From a virus: 36,275 nucleotides of DNA. The position numbers were made by a program, and so were the translations under genes. The stretch spans positions 1 to 36,275 of the IMG/VR virus record IMGVR_UViG_3300033571_006685; one strand, written 5' to 3'. The notes under the pieces were generated by a model. That model did no database searches. It was given only the letters and a program-made list of their open reading frames with translations, and had not been told where the DNA came from. Positions 26,299 to 36,206 of the stretch are shown in pieces (within the stretch, counting starts at the first letter, position 1; each line of letters opens with the position of its first letter).

Positions 26299-27024
26299 AT
26301 GCAATTCAACGATACATCAACAGCAAAGTCAGGTATTTTACAAGATATTGAAATCAAGCTATTTGGTGACAATGGTTATGGAAAGATAACTAGCGACCCA
26401 GATAGACTTTCTCAATTTACTCAAAGATGTAATCGTGCATTAGATAGGTTTGTATTCTTAGCCATGACAGCAGACCAGAGATGGTCATTTGACGATAACA
26501 ACTATACTGATTTAGCGATTGCACAAACTAACTTAGTGACTACTCAAAGAGATTATCAATTTGCATTAGACCACCTAGAGATTGAAAAGGTCTTAATTCA
26601 AAGACCAGACGGAACTTGGATTGAACTCACACCACTTAGACAGACAGAAAATCAACAAACTTATTTTGAAAACAATACAGGTAATACAGGAGTACCTAGA
26701 AGATACGAGAAAAGAGGTTCAACAATATTCTTAGATGTTGTACCAGATTATTCAGTTACTAACGGACTTAAAGTCTATTTCTCAAGAGGTGCATCGTACT
26801 TTGTGACAACAGACACAACTAAAGTACCTGGCTTTGCATCAATCTTTCATAAGTTCATACCTATACACGCATCAGCGGAGTATGCAATAGACAGAGAGAT
26901 GCCAAGTGCTAAAAATCTTTATGAAAAACTATTGCAAGAAGAACAGTCGGTAAAAGACTTTTATGCAAATAGGAGTAAAGATGAAAAGCCTAGATTACAA
27001 GTAATTTACCAGAATAATAAATAA
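26299..27024 (+). CDS. head-tail connector/adaptor-like protein
   Basis: 241 aa. KITSDPDRLSQFTQRCNRALDRFVFLAM helices near the N-terminus and a middle with QRDYQFALDHLEIEKVLIQRPDGTWIELTPL...; then HKFIPIHASAEYAIDREMPSAKNLYEKLLQEE. This mix of helices flanking a beta core is typical of phage adaptor proteins below the portal in podoviruses (gp4/gp8-like), and the place after the capsid gene agrees. Family inferred by pattern only. Confidence 0.6.
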   Translation: MQFNDTSTAKSGILQDIEIKLFGDNGYGKITSDPDRLSQFTQRCNRALDRFVFLAMTADQRWSFDDNNYTDLAIAQTNLVTTQRDYQFALDHLEIEKVLIQRPDGTWIELTPLRQTENQQTYFENNTGNTGVPRRYEKRGSTIFLDVVPDYSVTNGLKVYFSRGASYFVTTDTTKVPGFASIFHKFIPIHASAEYAIDREMPSAKNLYEKLLQEEQSVKDFYANRSKDEKPRLQVIYQNNK

Positions 27025-27025
27025 T

Positions 27026-27226
27026 ATGACTAACTGGGATAATCAAGAGAAAACAGGCAGAGGTAATGGAGGTTGGAAGTTCAATGAACCTAACCTTACA
27101 TTTAATCAAATGTTTGACCCAGATACAGGCAACATTGTTTATTTCAATGGTTTAGGTTTGACTGTTACTTGGACAAATATTGCAAAAACAGTTTCAATAT
27201 TATTAGCATTATCAATATCAATATAA
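27026..27226 (+). CDS. small hypothetical late protein, 66 aa
   Basis: Polar N-terminal part (DNQEKTGRGNGGWKFNEPNLTFNQMF) and a hydrophobic C-terminus (ILLALSISI). Four bases before the next gene. Possibly a tail-tip or membrane-contacting piece; no domain recognised. Confidence 0.5.
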   Translation: MTNWDNQEKTGRGNGGWKFNEPNLTFNQMFDPDTGNIVYFNGLGLTVTWTNIAKTVSILLALSISI

Positions 27227-27230
27227 ACAA

Positions 27231-28301
27231 ATGGTTTACGTACAAAACGACTTTCCAACTTCAATACAAGACCCAGTAATTCCAACAGCAAATGATGAGG
27301 TATCAGATTTTGACCATGCAGGTTTAGAGGAGTTTCAAAATGAAAGTATAAAAGCACTTAAAGATAAAGTAGGTGCAAATAGCTCGGCAGTAACAACTTC
27401 ACATGATTATAAACTAAGCGAAGTTACTTCAAGCGACAAGGCGGTTGGTATCACAGCGACTCAAACGCTTACTAATAAAACACTTACAGCTCCTAAGATA
27501 GTAAACGGAGGTTTTATTGCAGACAACAACGGAAACGAACAAATAGAGTTTGAAACTACAGCAAGTGCAGTAAATCATATAAATGTTAAAAATGGTGCTA
27601 CTGGTAGCCCTGCTATCATAAACGCTAAAGGCTCGGATACAAACATATCTCTAAGACTAAATCCTAAAGGCACTGGTTCAATTGAAATAGGTACGGCAAA
27701 TCTAAAATTTCCTAATGCAGACGGAACGGCTAACCAAGTAATTAGAACAGACGGTGCTGGTAATCTTTCATTTGGTTCAGCAGGTACACCGTCAGCAGAA
27801 ACAAGTATTCCAAAACCAGTGATAGGATTTACAGGAACTTCAAATGTAGGTAGGTCTACAGCAACAGAAATGATTTTTGGATTGATAGATGTACCTCAAG
27901 ATATAACAGTAAACAAAGTCACAGTTTGGATTGGAGGTTATACTTCAAGTGGAACTTATAGAATAGGTGTATACACAAGAGATGGACAGACTAGACTTAT
28001 AAACTTTTTGACAGCAACAATATCATCAGGCTCACAAAGAGTAACAACTACTTTAGGTGCTCCAGTGGCACTTTCAGCAGGGCAATACTATGTCTGTGGA
28101 GTTCCTACTGGTGGAAACTTTGAGCTTATGAGTTGGGATACTAACACGGGTGTATATACAAACCTTAACCAGACAACTGGCGAGCAGTTCTATCAAGGAA
28201 AGAAAACAGTTTCAAGTGGTGTTTTGCCAACTACATTTGACCCCACTTCAATAGTAAGTACTGATAGATTTGACACATTGGCAGTAAGACTAGACAACTA
28301 A
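27231..28301 (+). CDS. tail fibre/spike-type protein, 356 aa
   Basis: N-terminal TATQTLTNKTLTAPKIVNGGF is a phrase common in phage fibre shafts (T-x-T-L-T-N-K-T-L). The rest is Gly/Thr-rich beta repeat (TGSPAIINAKGSDTNISLRLNPKGTGSIEIGTANLKFP...), then a C-terminal globular beta domain (TSNVGRSTATEMIFGLI...VTVWIGGYTSSGTYRIGVYTRDGQTRL...). Likely trimeric and receptor binding. Adjacent to a coiled-coil helper gene. Confidence 0.75.
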   Translation: MVYVQNDFPTSIQDPVIPTANDEVSDFDHAGLEEFQNESIKALKDKVGANSSAVTTSHDYKLSEVTSSDKAVGITATQTLTNKTLTAPKIVNGGFIADNNGNEQIEFETTASAVNHINVKNGATGSPAIINAKGSDTNISLRLNPKGTGSIEIGTANLKFPNADGTANQVIRTDGAGNLSFGSAGTPSAETSIPKPVIGFTGTSNVGRSTATEMIFGLIDVPQDITVNKVTVWIGGYTSSGTYRIGVYTRDGQTRLINFLTATISSGSQRVTTTLGAPVALSAGQYYVCGVPTGGNFELMSWDTNTGVYTNLNQTTGEQFYQGKKTVSSGVLPTTFDPTSIVSTDRFDTLAVRLDN

Positions 28302-28302
28302 T

Positions 28303-28563
28303 ATGCAAGAAGAAATTAAAATCTTAAAAGAAAAAGTAAAGGTTTTAGAAGAAAAATTGCAACTTGCAACAATGCCATTTGAAATTAAAGAAATTATCAG
28401 AGGAGAGGTAATCAAGGATATAGACACGCTTACTGCATCAACAAGACAGCAAACTATTGCTTTGCCAGATTTACCAGTAACGCTTACTTTACCAGTTAAC
28501 CCTACAGGATTTTTAGTCTTAAAGGCTACATCAGGTAGAGAATATAAAGTCTTTTATGTTTAA
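28303..28563 (+). CDS. small coiled-coil protein, 86 aa
   Basis: N-terminal coiled coil (EIKILKEKVKVLEEKLQLA), then a beta-like C-terminal half (TLTLPVNPTGFLVLKATSGREYKVFYV). Its place between fibre and the 28556 gene, with an eight-base overlap, suggests a trimerisation or fibre-assembly factor. Confidence 0.55.
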   Translation: MQEEIKILKEKVKVLEEKLQLATMPFEIKEIIRGEVIKDIDTLTASTRQQTIALPDLPVTLTLPVNPTGFLVLKATSGREYKVFYV

Positions 28564-30301
28564 AATATTCAACGGAAATATAACTCAATTAAATCAAGGT
28601 GACTTACAAGGTAAATTGTATAATACATTTAACTGTGATTTGACTTATGAGAAAGGTAAGATGTGTATATCACCTCGTACAATTCTAACGACTGATAGCG
28701 TACAAGATGCTTTGACATCATGGCAAGGTTCACCAGTGGGGTTTAAATACTTTGATACAAGGTGGTTTACTGTAGTAACAGGAGGAGTTATGTTTAATGA
28801 CGGCACACCTCAAGGAAAGTTTGCATTTGATACAGGAAGTGGTAGACCAACAACAACGTGTAATTCAGGATATTCAGACTTAGAAGTCTTTGGAAGTGTT
28901 TTGCTAGTAACGACTACAGATAAGCTATTCTCAAAGGTAACAAACGGAGGTAATGGTACAGGGGCGTATACAGAAAGAAGAACATTTAGTACTGCTACAG
29001 CAACACCCTCTCACATGCTTTGTGTTAGAAACGATAGAGCTTACTGGGTAGATAGTAGAGGTCAGATATTCTCAATGGATACAGCTTTTACTACAGTCAC
29101 AACTACAGGACAGACTTATACTTTCAAAGTACCCGATGGTCATGATGTTATATTCATGCGACCACACTCGGCAGGTATTTATATTGGTACACTAGACCCT
29201 AATGGAGGTAGTGGATATGTATACGACTGGAACGGAGTAACAGCTAACACATGGCAAAATAGATACAAGGTAAATGCTCAAGGTGCATTGGCAGGTGAAT
29301 TAGACGACAATGGTATACTTCACGTAATGAACTCTGATGGAGTTCTTCTAAAGTTTACAGGAGGTGGATTTATAGAAGCAGGTAAATTGCCAGTAAAAAG
29401 AGATTTACTTTACAAAGCAACTTCGATAATCATCAACGACAGATTTATACACCCTAATGGTATGGACTTTATAGACGGCAACTTAAGTCTTTTAATAAAT
29501 AACAGATTAAACTCAACATCAGAGGTTAGATACAGAGAGAATATCCATTCGGGTATATGGGAGTTTGACGGAGTTTCTTTGTATCACAAATACTCGCCGT
29601 CTTACACAACCTCAACAACGATAACAGACTACGGACAAACTACACTTGAAAGTGTTGGAGGTCTTTCTAACTGTTCAGACATCTTTGAAACGCTAGACAA
29701 TAAAAAAGGAAACTTCTTGGCAGGTGCTAAATATTATATAAACGCAACTGGTTCGTCATATGGAATATGGACTGATAACTATTATGATACTTTAGAGAAA
29801 GCTGGTTTCTTTCAAACAGTACAAATACGAGCAAGTGAAGTAAAAGAAATGTGGCAAAAAGTTACAACACTATATATTCCTACACAAGGATTTAGATTTG
29901 TGGTAAAATATAGGACAGAGCGTGAACCACATGTTGATATGGACATCACATGGACAGGTACTAATACATTTACAACTACACAAGTTGGTCTATCAGTCGG
30001 AGATGAGATAACAATTATTCAAGGCACTGGAAGTGGAAGAATTGCACACATCTCTAACATATCATTCTCGACACCAAACTTCACTGTCACACTTGATGAA
30101 GAAATCACAGGCGTGACTGGAACTGCACGAGCTAGAAAAGAAAACTGGAGGAAAATCGGAACGATAACTTCAACAGCAAGAAAATTCAGTGAGGAAGCGA
30201 TAGAACAACCAGATACCCTAGTAGAAATTAAGGTGGCTATGTTAGGTATCGGAGAATTAACAATAGATGAACTTGTATTAGATAACGCAAAACAACAATA
30301 G
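28556..30301 (+). CDS. large beta-rich virion protein, possible propeller tail hub
   Basis: 581 aa with repeated short beta strands (FKYFDTRWFTVVTGGVMFNDGT, SDLEVFGSVLLVTTTDKLFSKV, PSHMLCVRNDRAYWVDSRGQIFSM, HVMNSDGVLLKF), suggesting a beta-propeller like P22 gp10-type packaged-DNA stabilisation or hub proteins. The C-terminal third forms another beta domain (VDMDITWTGTNTFTTTQVGLSVGDEITII). Podovirus tail assembly is likely. No enzyme motif is seen. Confidence 0.6.
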   Translation: MFKIFNGNITQLNQGDLQGKLYNTFNCDLTYEKGKMCISPRTILTTDSVQDALTSWQGSPVGFKYFDTRWFTVVTGGVMFNDGTPQGKFAFDTGSGRPTTTCNSGYSDLEVFGSVLLVTTTDKLFSKVTNGGNGTGAYTERRTFSTATATPSHMLCVRNDRAYWVDSRGQIFSMDTAFTTVTTTGQTYTFKVPDGHDVIFMRPHSAGIYIGTLDPNGGSGYVYDWNGVTANTWQNRYKVNAQGALAGELDDNGILHVMNSDGVLLKFTGGGFIEAGKLPVKRDLLYKATSIIINDRFIHPNGMDFIDGNLSLLINNRLNSTSEVRYRENIHSGIWEFDGVSLYHKYSPSYTTSTTITDYGQTTLESVGGLSNCSDIFETLDNKKGNFLAGAKYYINATGSSYGIWTDNYYDTLEKAGFFQTVQIRASEVKEMWQKVTTLYIPTQGFRFVVKYRTEREPHVDMDITWTGTNTFTTTQVGLSVGDEITIIQGTGSGRIAHISNISFSTPNFTVTLDEEITGVTGTARARKENWRKIGTITSTARKFSEEAIEQPDTLVEIKVAMLGIGELTIDELVLDNAKQQ

Positions 30302-30302
30302 T

Positions 30303-31808
30303 ATGAACGAAACCACCAATCCTACAACAGGAGAAAAAATTACATACAATCGTATAGGAGGGACACCAGATAATCCTATATATTTTAATGACCCCACGCC
30401 AACTTCTACAACGCCGTTAAGTCAAACGGCTATCCCTGTATCTGATTTACAAGGAACTCAACCTATAAAAGTGCCTAATGTCACACCTCCAAGAAGTGAA
30501 GCCCCTGCGGTTATAGCACAAGCAGACCAAAGTGTTATTAACTACCAAGAAGCTCAAAAGAGAGCAGATGAGCTATTAAAAATGCAAGGTACAGAAGCTA
30601 CTAAAGAAAGGTCAGCATTAAACAAACTAGCAGAAAGTGTTTTTGGTCAAAGAACTGATGTCCTACAAGGTCAAACTCAAAGAGAACAAGCTCTAGGAAT
30701 TACAGAGCAACAAAAAGCACTTCAAACTGTAAATGATGAGATAGCTAGTGCAACAGTAGCACTTAGGGCAGAGCAAGATAGAATAAGAAATACGCCAATG
30801 TCACAGGCTCAAAAGTCTGTTGAGTTAGGTGCATTAGAAGATACTTATGGTAGACGACTTACAGACATGGCTATTCGTCAATCGGCAGTTCAGGGCAATA
30901 TAGGAGCTATCAGAGAAGAAAGTGATAGACAAACTAGACTACTGCTTGCTCCACTTGATAACAAACTACAATATCTTTCAACATTCGCTAAAGACAATGT
31001 AGATGCACTTGATAAGAAAGAACAGCAAAAACTAAATCTAATTATCAATGATGTTCAAATGCAAAGAGAAGATGTTAAAACACTTCAAAAGGCTAAAGCA
31101 GATTTGATTACGGAAATTGCTAACAACGGAGGTGGTTCAAATACTAATCTTGTATCACAAATACAAGGTGCTAAAACTGTTGACGAAGCATACGCTCTAG
31201 CAGGTAAAAGCGGATTTATAGGTAAACTTGATAGACAGATTAAACAAGCACAAATAAACAAGATATACAGTGATATGGCAAATAAAGGAGTTAGTAGAAA
31301 ACCAGCGACAGGTGCAGAAAAAAACAACTTAGGATTTTTCAATAGAGCCTATGATGCTATACAAAATATCGCACCTATTGAAGACAGATTTGCAGGTAAA
31401 GAAAATCTAGTTAGAGCAGTTGGTCAAAAGTTCTTACCAGCATTCTTCCAAACTGGTGAGCAACAGTCTTACACTCAAGCACAAAGAGCTTTTACAGAAT
31501 CACGTCTTAGAAAAGAGTCAGGTGCGGCGATTCCACCAGAAGAGTATAAAAATGATGCTAGAACATACTTTGCACAACCAGGTGATACAATTGAAACTAT
31601 AAGACAAAAACAAAGAGCAAGAGGAGAAGTGCTAGATTCACTTAGATTTTCATCAGGTAATGCTTATTATGAATATTATGGAGATGATGCAGTCGACGGA
31701 TTAAAGGTAGGAAATGAAACATATAAGGTTGGGCAGACCGTGTCAAATGATGCGGGTCAGGTTGGGATAGTATTAGCAGACGGGTCTATTAGAATAATAA
31801 AAGAATAA
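30303..31808 (+). CDS. ejection/internal virion-type coiled-coil protein, 501 aa
   Basis: Pro/Thr-rich N-terminal linker (about 1-70), then long coiled coil about 75-270 (QKRADELLKMQGTEATKERSALNKLAESVFGQ..., LNLIINDVQMQREDVKTLQKAKADL), and a small C-terminal globular part (AVDGLKVGNETYKVGQTVSNDAGQVGIVLADGSI). Such helical proteins beside a membrane-segment partner (next gene) are typical of podovirus internal virion/ejection proteins that help DNA cross the envelope. Confidence 0.6.
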   Translation: MNETTNPTTGEKITYNRIGGTPDNPIYFNDPTPTSTTPLSQTAIPVSDLQGTQPIKVPNVTPPRSEAPAVIAQADQSVINYQEAQKRADELLKMQGTEATKERSALNKLAESVFGQRTDVLQGQTQREQALGITEQQKALQTVNDEIASATVALRAEQDRIRNTPMSQAQKSVELGALEDTYGRRLTDMAIRQSAVQGNIGAIREESDRQTRLLLAPLDNKLQYLSTFAKDNVDALDKKEQQKLNLIINDVQMQREDVKTLQKAKADLITEIANNGGGSNTNLVSQIQGAKTVDEAYALAGKSGFIGKLDRQIKQAQINKIYSDMANKGVSRKPATGAEKNNLGFFNRAYDAIQNIAPIEDRFAGKENLVRAVGQKFLPAFFQTGEQQSYTQAQRAFTESRLRKESGAAIPPEEYKNDARTYFAQPGDTIETIRQKQRARGEVLDSLRFSSGNAYYEYYGDDAVDGLKVGNETYKVGQTVSNDAGQVGIVLADGSIRIIKE

Positions 31809-31809
31809 T

Positions 31810-33309
31810 ATGATTGTAAAACCAGAAGATTTTTTCTCAAACAAGGTAACTAGTCCTCAAGCAACTAGCCAATCTACAGTTCCAATTGAGCCGTCATCTC
31901 CTAACTTTTTTCAAAAAGTAGGTCAAGCCGTTAGTAGTAGAATAGGAAAGGCAAGTCAACAGCAAGAACGAACTATAAGTGGTGAAATATCTCCACTACA
32001 AGGAACTCTTAGAACAATCGGACAAGGAGCAGGTGCAGTTCAAGATGTTTTAGGTGAAACTATAATCACAGCAGGTAAGGCAGTATTGCCAAAAAGAGCC
32101 GAACAAGCTATTGCTAGTGGTACACAAAGCATAATTGGCTCAAGACCAGTTCAAGAAGTAGTATCTCAATATCAAACATTCAAAGAAAAATACCCAGAAG
32201 CATCAGCAGATATAGAAGCTATATTTAATATTAGTTCACTTATTCCAATAGGTGCTGGAACACGACAAGCGACTAGAGCTATAAATACAGCAGGGGAAGT
32301 TGCAGGTGAAGTATCACAAATGGCAGGTAGAGGACTAATCGAATCAGGTGAACAAGGTATAAAGTCACAAAAAAATAGATTCGTACAAAGTTTAATTAAA
32401 CCTATTGAAAGTCAGGCTACAAAACTAGACGAAGTGGCAAGAACAGAAGTAATAAATGGTAGAAAAGTTGTGCAACCATCACCAAGAGAAATAGAAATTG
32501 CTAGTATAGTTGAACAAATACCGACAATAAACAGTAAAAATACAGTTCAAGGAAATTACAACGCACTTAGAGTAGAAAACACCAACAGAGCAGTTGCACT
32601 GCAAGAAACATTAGACAAATCAAATATACTTTTACCTAAAAGAGAAGTTGTATCTAGGCTTGGAACAGCACAAACAAATCTTCAAACTAATCCTTTAATA
32701 GTTGGTGATGCAAGTAAAACAGCTAACAGGCTTGTAGAGGGTGCTAAGAAGTTTATAAACGAACAAGACGGAACAATTGGAGGTGCATTGAGAGCTAGAA
32801 AAGCCTATGATAATTGGGTTCTGACTCAAAAGCCTAAAGCGTTCGATGCTAAAGCCGAAAATGCTTTTACTATCGCCAACAGAGAGGTTAGAGATGCCTT
32901 TAATTCTATTATAGATGAAAAAATACCAGATATAAATGTTAAAAAACAACTTAGAGAACAGTCATTGATATATGAAGCTATGGACAACATAGCTCCTAAA
33001 GCAGTTGCAGAAGCCAATACAAGAATAGGTCGTGCAGTTCAAAGAATCGGTAATACTCTAGGTGTAAAAAACAAAGCAGTTCAAGGACTAATTTCTCTAG
33101 GACTTCTTGGAGGAGGTATAACAGCGACTACAATTGCTTTACCTGCTACAATTGCAGGAGGGCTTGGATATGTACTTTATAGGGGAGGAAAGTTTGTAGC
33201 ATCTCCACAAGCTAGAAAAGCAGTAGGTGAACTCTTGGAAAAAGCTGGAAAAAATATAAATCCTAAAGATAAAAAGATTTTAGAAAGTTTTATTAAAACT
33301 GCAAAATAA
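31810..33309 (+). CDS. ejection/internal virion-type protein with membrane segment, 499 aa
   Basis: Polar and helical N-terminal part with repeated A-G-x-V/G-Q motifs (IGQGAGAVQDVLGETIITAGKAVLPKRAEQAIASG), then a glycine/alanine-rich hydrophobic stretch about 425-455 (GLISLGLLGGGITATTIALPATIAGGLGYVLY). A hydrophobic segment in a large late protein without a signal peptide fits a membrane-inserting ejection protein. Follows its likely partner by one base. Confidence 0.6.
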   Translation: MIVKPEDFFSNKVTSPQATSQSTVPIEPSSPNFFQKVGQAVSSRIGKASQQQERTISGEISPLQGTLRTIGQGAGAVQDVLGETIITAGKAVLPKRAEQAIASGTQSIIGSRPVQEVVSQYQTFKEKYPEASADIEAIFNISSLIPIGAGTRQATRAINTAGEVAGEVSQMAGRGLIESGEQGIKSQKNRFVQSLIKPIESQATKLDEVARTEVINGRKVVQPSPREIEIASIVEQIPTINSKNTVQGNYNALRVENTNRAVALQETLDKSNILLPKREVVSRLGTAQTNLQTNPLIVGDASKTANRLVEGAKKFINEQDGTIGGALRARKAYDNWVLTQKPKAFDAKAENAFTIANREVRDAFNSIIDEKIPDINVKKQLREQSLIYEAMDNIAPKAVAEANTRIGRAVQRIGNTLGVKNKAVQGLISLGLLGGGITATTIALPATIAGGLGYVLYRGGKFVASPQARKAVGELLEKAGKNINPKDKKILESFIKTAK

Positions 33310-33311
33310 TC

Positions 33312-36188
33312 ATGGAACTTACACCAAAACAACTAAAAAAACTTCAAAAGATAGAGAAAATGACAGAAGATGACTTGTCATTTAAGTTAGCTATTATTGA
33401 TAGTTTTGAAGAAGTAGAGGAAAAGGTAGAGGAAATATCAGACAGTCTTAATTCATTCAAAGATGAAGTAACATCTAAGCTTGACGAGGTAAATGATAAT
33501 CTAAAAAAAAAGTTAGAAGAAGAATTAGTCTACGAAGTTGATGAGAGTAAAATAGTTGAAAGTGTAATATCTCAAATCCCTGTACCTAAAGACGGAGAGG
33601 ATTATGTTTTGACTGATAAAGACAAAAAAGACATAGCTAAATCTATTGAAGTGCCAATAGTTGAAAAGGTAATAGTAGAAAATACTATTGTTGATTTTGA
33701 CTATGAAAAGGTAAAAGAATATATCCCATTAGTACCAAACTTTACAGACATCAGAAATGCCTTTGAAGTATTCCCAGATGAAGAAAAGCTAAAGACTTCG
33801 GCTATATATAAACTAGATGAAACTTTAGAAAAGCTAAGAGAAGATATTTCTAATTCTTACAGTAGAGTGGTTTCAAATAATCGTAATCTATACAACCTAT
33901 TAGATGTTAATTTGTCAGGATTAACAGTTGATGACTCAATTAAATGGAACGGTACACAATGGATACCTTATACACCTAGTAGTGGAGGTGACCGCTACAA
34001 AACAACCTCAACAACATCTCACACAATAGTACCAACAGGTACTCTTACATTTACAGTAGATGCAGGTCTTGCATACACAGCTTTACAAGACGTTTCAATA
34101 GTCTATGACATTTCAAACCATATGCACGGAGAGGTTGTATCTTATTCAGGTACATCTCTTGTAGTAGATATTAAACACAAAACAGGTTCAGGTACTTATG
34201 CTTTATGGACTATCAATCTTGACGGTATATCAGCAGGTGTACCAACTCTCCAAGAAGTAACAGACGAGGGGGATACAACTACAAATGCTATAACAGTACC
34301 AGCAATATACATTGGAGGAGCATCAGCAATAGGAGAAATATTTATGTGGGATGAGGCAAATTCCGAGTATGGAACTCCTATAACAGTAAGTGACGGAAGT
34401 ATAAACTTCAACTACAACATTTTTGCAAATACAGTATCAGCAGGGGCAATAACATCTACGGGTAGTTTTCAAGCTGGAAGTGCTTTATTTTTCGTGACAT
34501 CTGGTTCTGATTTTGACATACCATTAACAATGGATTTGATACACAGAGAGGCTTCACCTATTTCATCTGTAGCATCTGGCTTTGGAGCTTCTAGGGTAAC
34601 AAAATTAAGGACAAAGAATGGAAGTAACTTTGATATGTATCGAGATACTACATCTTTACTTAACCCAGAGCAAACAACCCTCACTGTTCGTAACTCAAAG
34701 TATATACGTGACTCTACAGGGGAGAGAGAAGCTCATAGAATGGATAGTACAGGTACAGGGGTAGAACACACACTATTTGGTAAAGTAAACATTGACGGTG
34801 CTAGTTCTTATTTTGACTTTGACGACGGTACACAACAATCTCTTGTAGGTTTCAACGGTTCTATTGATAACTGGGGGTTATATATCTACACATCAAGTGA
34901 CGATATATTTACTATTTCAGACCAACTTGATAGTAAAGTATATTCTTTCCAAGGTGCATCAAACGGAACTCTTGACCTAAGAATTGGAGATATAGACGGA
35001 AATGATAATCAACAGGTCTTTCGTATTGACCAAGCCAACGATGCTTTTATATTTTCAAATGGAAAAATAGGACTTAATGTTGATATTCCTGTTGCAGACC
35101 TAGATATTAGAGGTACTGCTACAATCGGTGACCTAGAAACAGGAAACTATTTCAGTGTAAGTAATGTTGAAATGAGTTTTAACTCGGCTCTATTACCTAT
35201 TTACATTGGAGATGCACAAGGAGCAGGTAACTCAACTATCTTTACAGTTGATGACAACCTTCAATTATTTACTTTTGCAAATGGTGGTGTAAACATAGAC
35301 GGAGGTACTTTGGCTGTAGGTACATCTGGTGCAGGAGCAGGTGATTATACGCTAAGAGTTGGAGTAGATGAACTTACTGGAGGGGTAGGTTTAGGTAAAT
35401 TATCTTTCTTTGACAATGCAGACGCAAGTTACAGTGACCCAATGGAACTGTCAGACGGAGTAATGTACTACCCTTTTGCAGAAAATAATATGATTACAAT
35501 AAATGCTACTGACTTGAATGTAGGTGGTACACTTCGTTCATCTAACTCTAGCTATGCAAGGACAACTAACGATAGTTATGGTGTAGATTATGTATTTGAA
35601 ACTCTAACTAGAGATACAGACTTCCCAGCAAACATTTTAACAGGGTGGGGTGTCAGAAAGGAAATATACCTAAGAACAAAATCTTCAACAGTACCAAGAG
35701 TTTCTTATGAGTCTACCTCGCTTCAAAATACAGTAACAGCTACTTATACAACTAGACGTTCAATATTTGTGCGTGATTTTTCAGCAGAAAGAGAAGCTTA
35801 TAGAATAGACGCTACTGGTACAGGTGTAACTAACACGTTGTTTGGAAGTATCATAGCAGGTTCAGGCAGGATACTAGGCTTTCAAGGCACAGATGTTGCT
35901 AGTGCTAACAACCTTGTACTAGGTGCTGGAAACGTATTTGAAATTACAGGTACAACTCAAATAAACTTAATAAGTAACTTGTCTTGGCAGAATGGTTCAC
36001 AGGTAACACTTTTGTTTACTTCTACTCCAACTGTAAAGCACAACCAAGCAACTAGTGGTACTAACATAACTATTCAGCTTGCAGGTGCAGTGGACTTTGT
36101 AGCTACAGCAGGTGACACGCTAACACTTATGCTAAGTGAAATCGGAGGTACACAGGCTTGGCGAGAAGTTAGTCGTGCGGTAATTTAA
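33312..36188 (+). CDS. large tail fibre protein, 958 aa
   Basis: Largest gene in the window. Residues about 1-80 form a coiled coil (LIDSFEEVEEKVEEISDSL...), followed by a stalk and repeated beta units. Two related blocks are visible: FGASRVTKLRTKNGSNFDMYRDTTSLLNPEQTTL...RNSKYIRDSTGEREAHRMDSTGTGVEHTLFG and, later, GVRKEIYLRTKSSTVPRVSYESTSLQNTVTA...RSIFVRDFSAEREAYRIDATGTGVTNTLFG, an internal duplication. The C-terminus (IQLAGAVDFVATAGDTLTLMLSEIGGTQAWREVSR) is a fibre-tip-like beta domain. Probably the main receptor-binding fibre. Confidence 0.75.
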   Translation: MELTPKQLKKLQKIEKMTEDDLSFKLAIIDSFEEVEEKVEEISDSLNSFKDEVTSKLDEVNDNLKKKLEEELVYEVDESKIVESVISQIPVPKDGEDYVLTDKDKKDIAKSIEVPIVEKVIVENTIVDFDYEKVKEYIPLVPNFTDIRNAFEVFPDEEKLKTSAIYKLDETLEKLREDISNSYSRVVSNNRNLYNLLDVNLSGLTVDDSIKWNGTQWIPYTPSSGGDRYKTTSTTSHTIVPTGTLTFTVDAGLAYTALQDVSIVYDISNHMHGEVVSYSGTSLVVDIKHKTGSGTYALWTINLDGISAGVPTLQEVTDEGDTTTNAITVPAIYIGGASAIGEIFMWDEANSEYGTPITVSDGSINFNYNIFANTVSAGAITSTGSFQAGSALFFVTSGSDFDIPLTMDLIHREASPISSVASGFGASRVTKLRTKNGSNFDMYRDTTSLLNPEQTTLTVRNSKYIRDSTGEREAHRMDSTGTGVEHTLFGKVNIDGASSYFDFDDGTQQSLVGFNGSIDNWGLYIYTSSDDIFTISDQLDSKVYSFQGASNGTLDLRIGDIDGNDNQQVFRIDQANDAFIFSNGKIGLNVDIPVADLDIRGTATIGDLETGNYFSVSNVEMSFNSALLPIYIGDAQGAGNSTIFTVDDNLQLFTFANGGVNIDGGTLAVGTSGAGAGDYTLRVGVDELTGGVGLGKLSFFDNADASYSDPMELSDGVMYYPFAENNMITINATDLNVGGTLRSSNSSYARTTNDSYGVDYVFETLTRDTDFPANILTGWGVRKEIYLRTKSSTVPRVSYESTSLQNTVTATYTTRRSIFVRDFSAEREAYRIDATGTGVTNTLFGSIIAGSGRILGFQGTDVASANNLVLGAGNVFEITGTTQINLISNLSWQNGSQVTLLFTSTPTVKHNQATSGTNITIQLAGAVDFVATAGDTLTLMLSEIGGTQAWREVSRAVI

Positions 36189-36206
36189 AAACATAACATA
36201 ACAACA

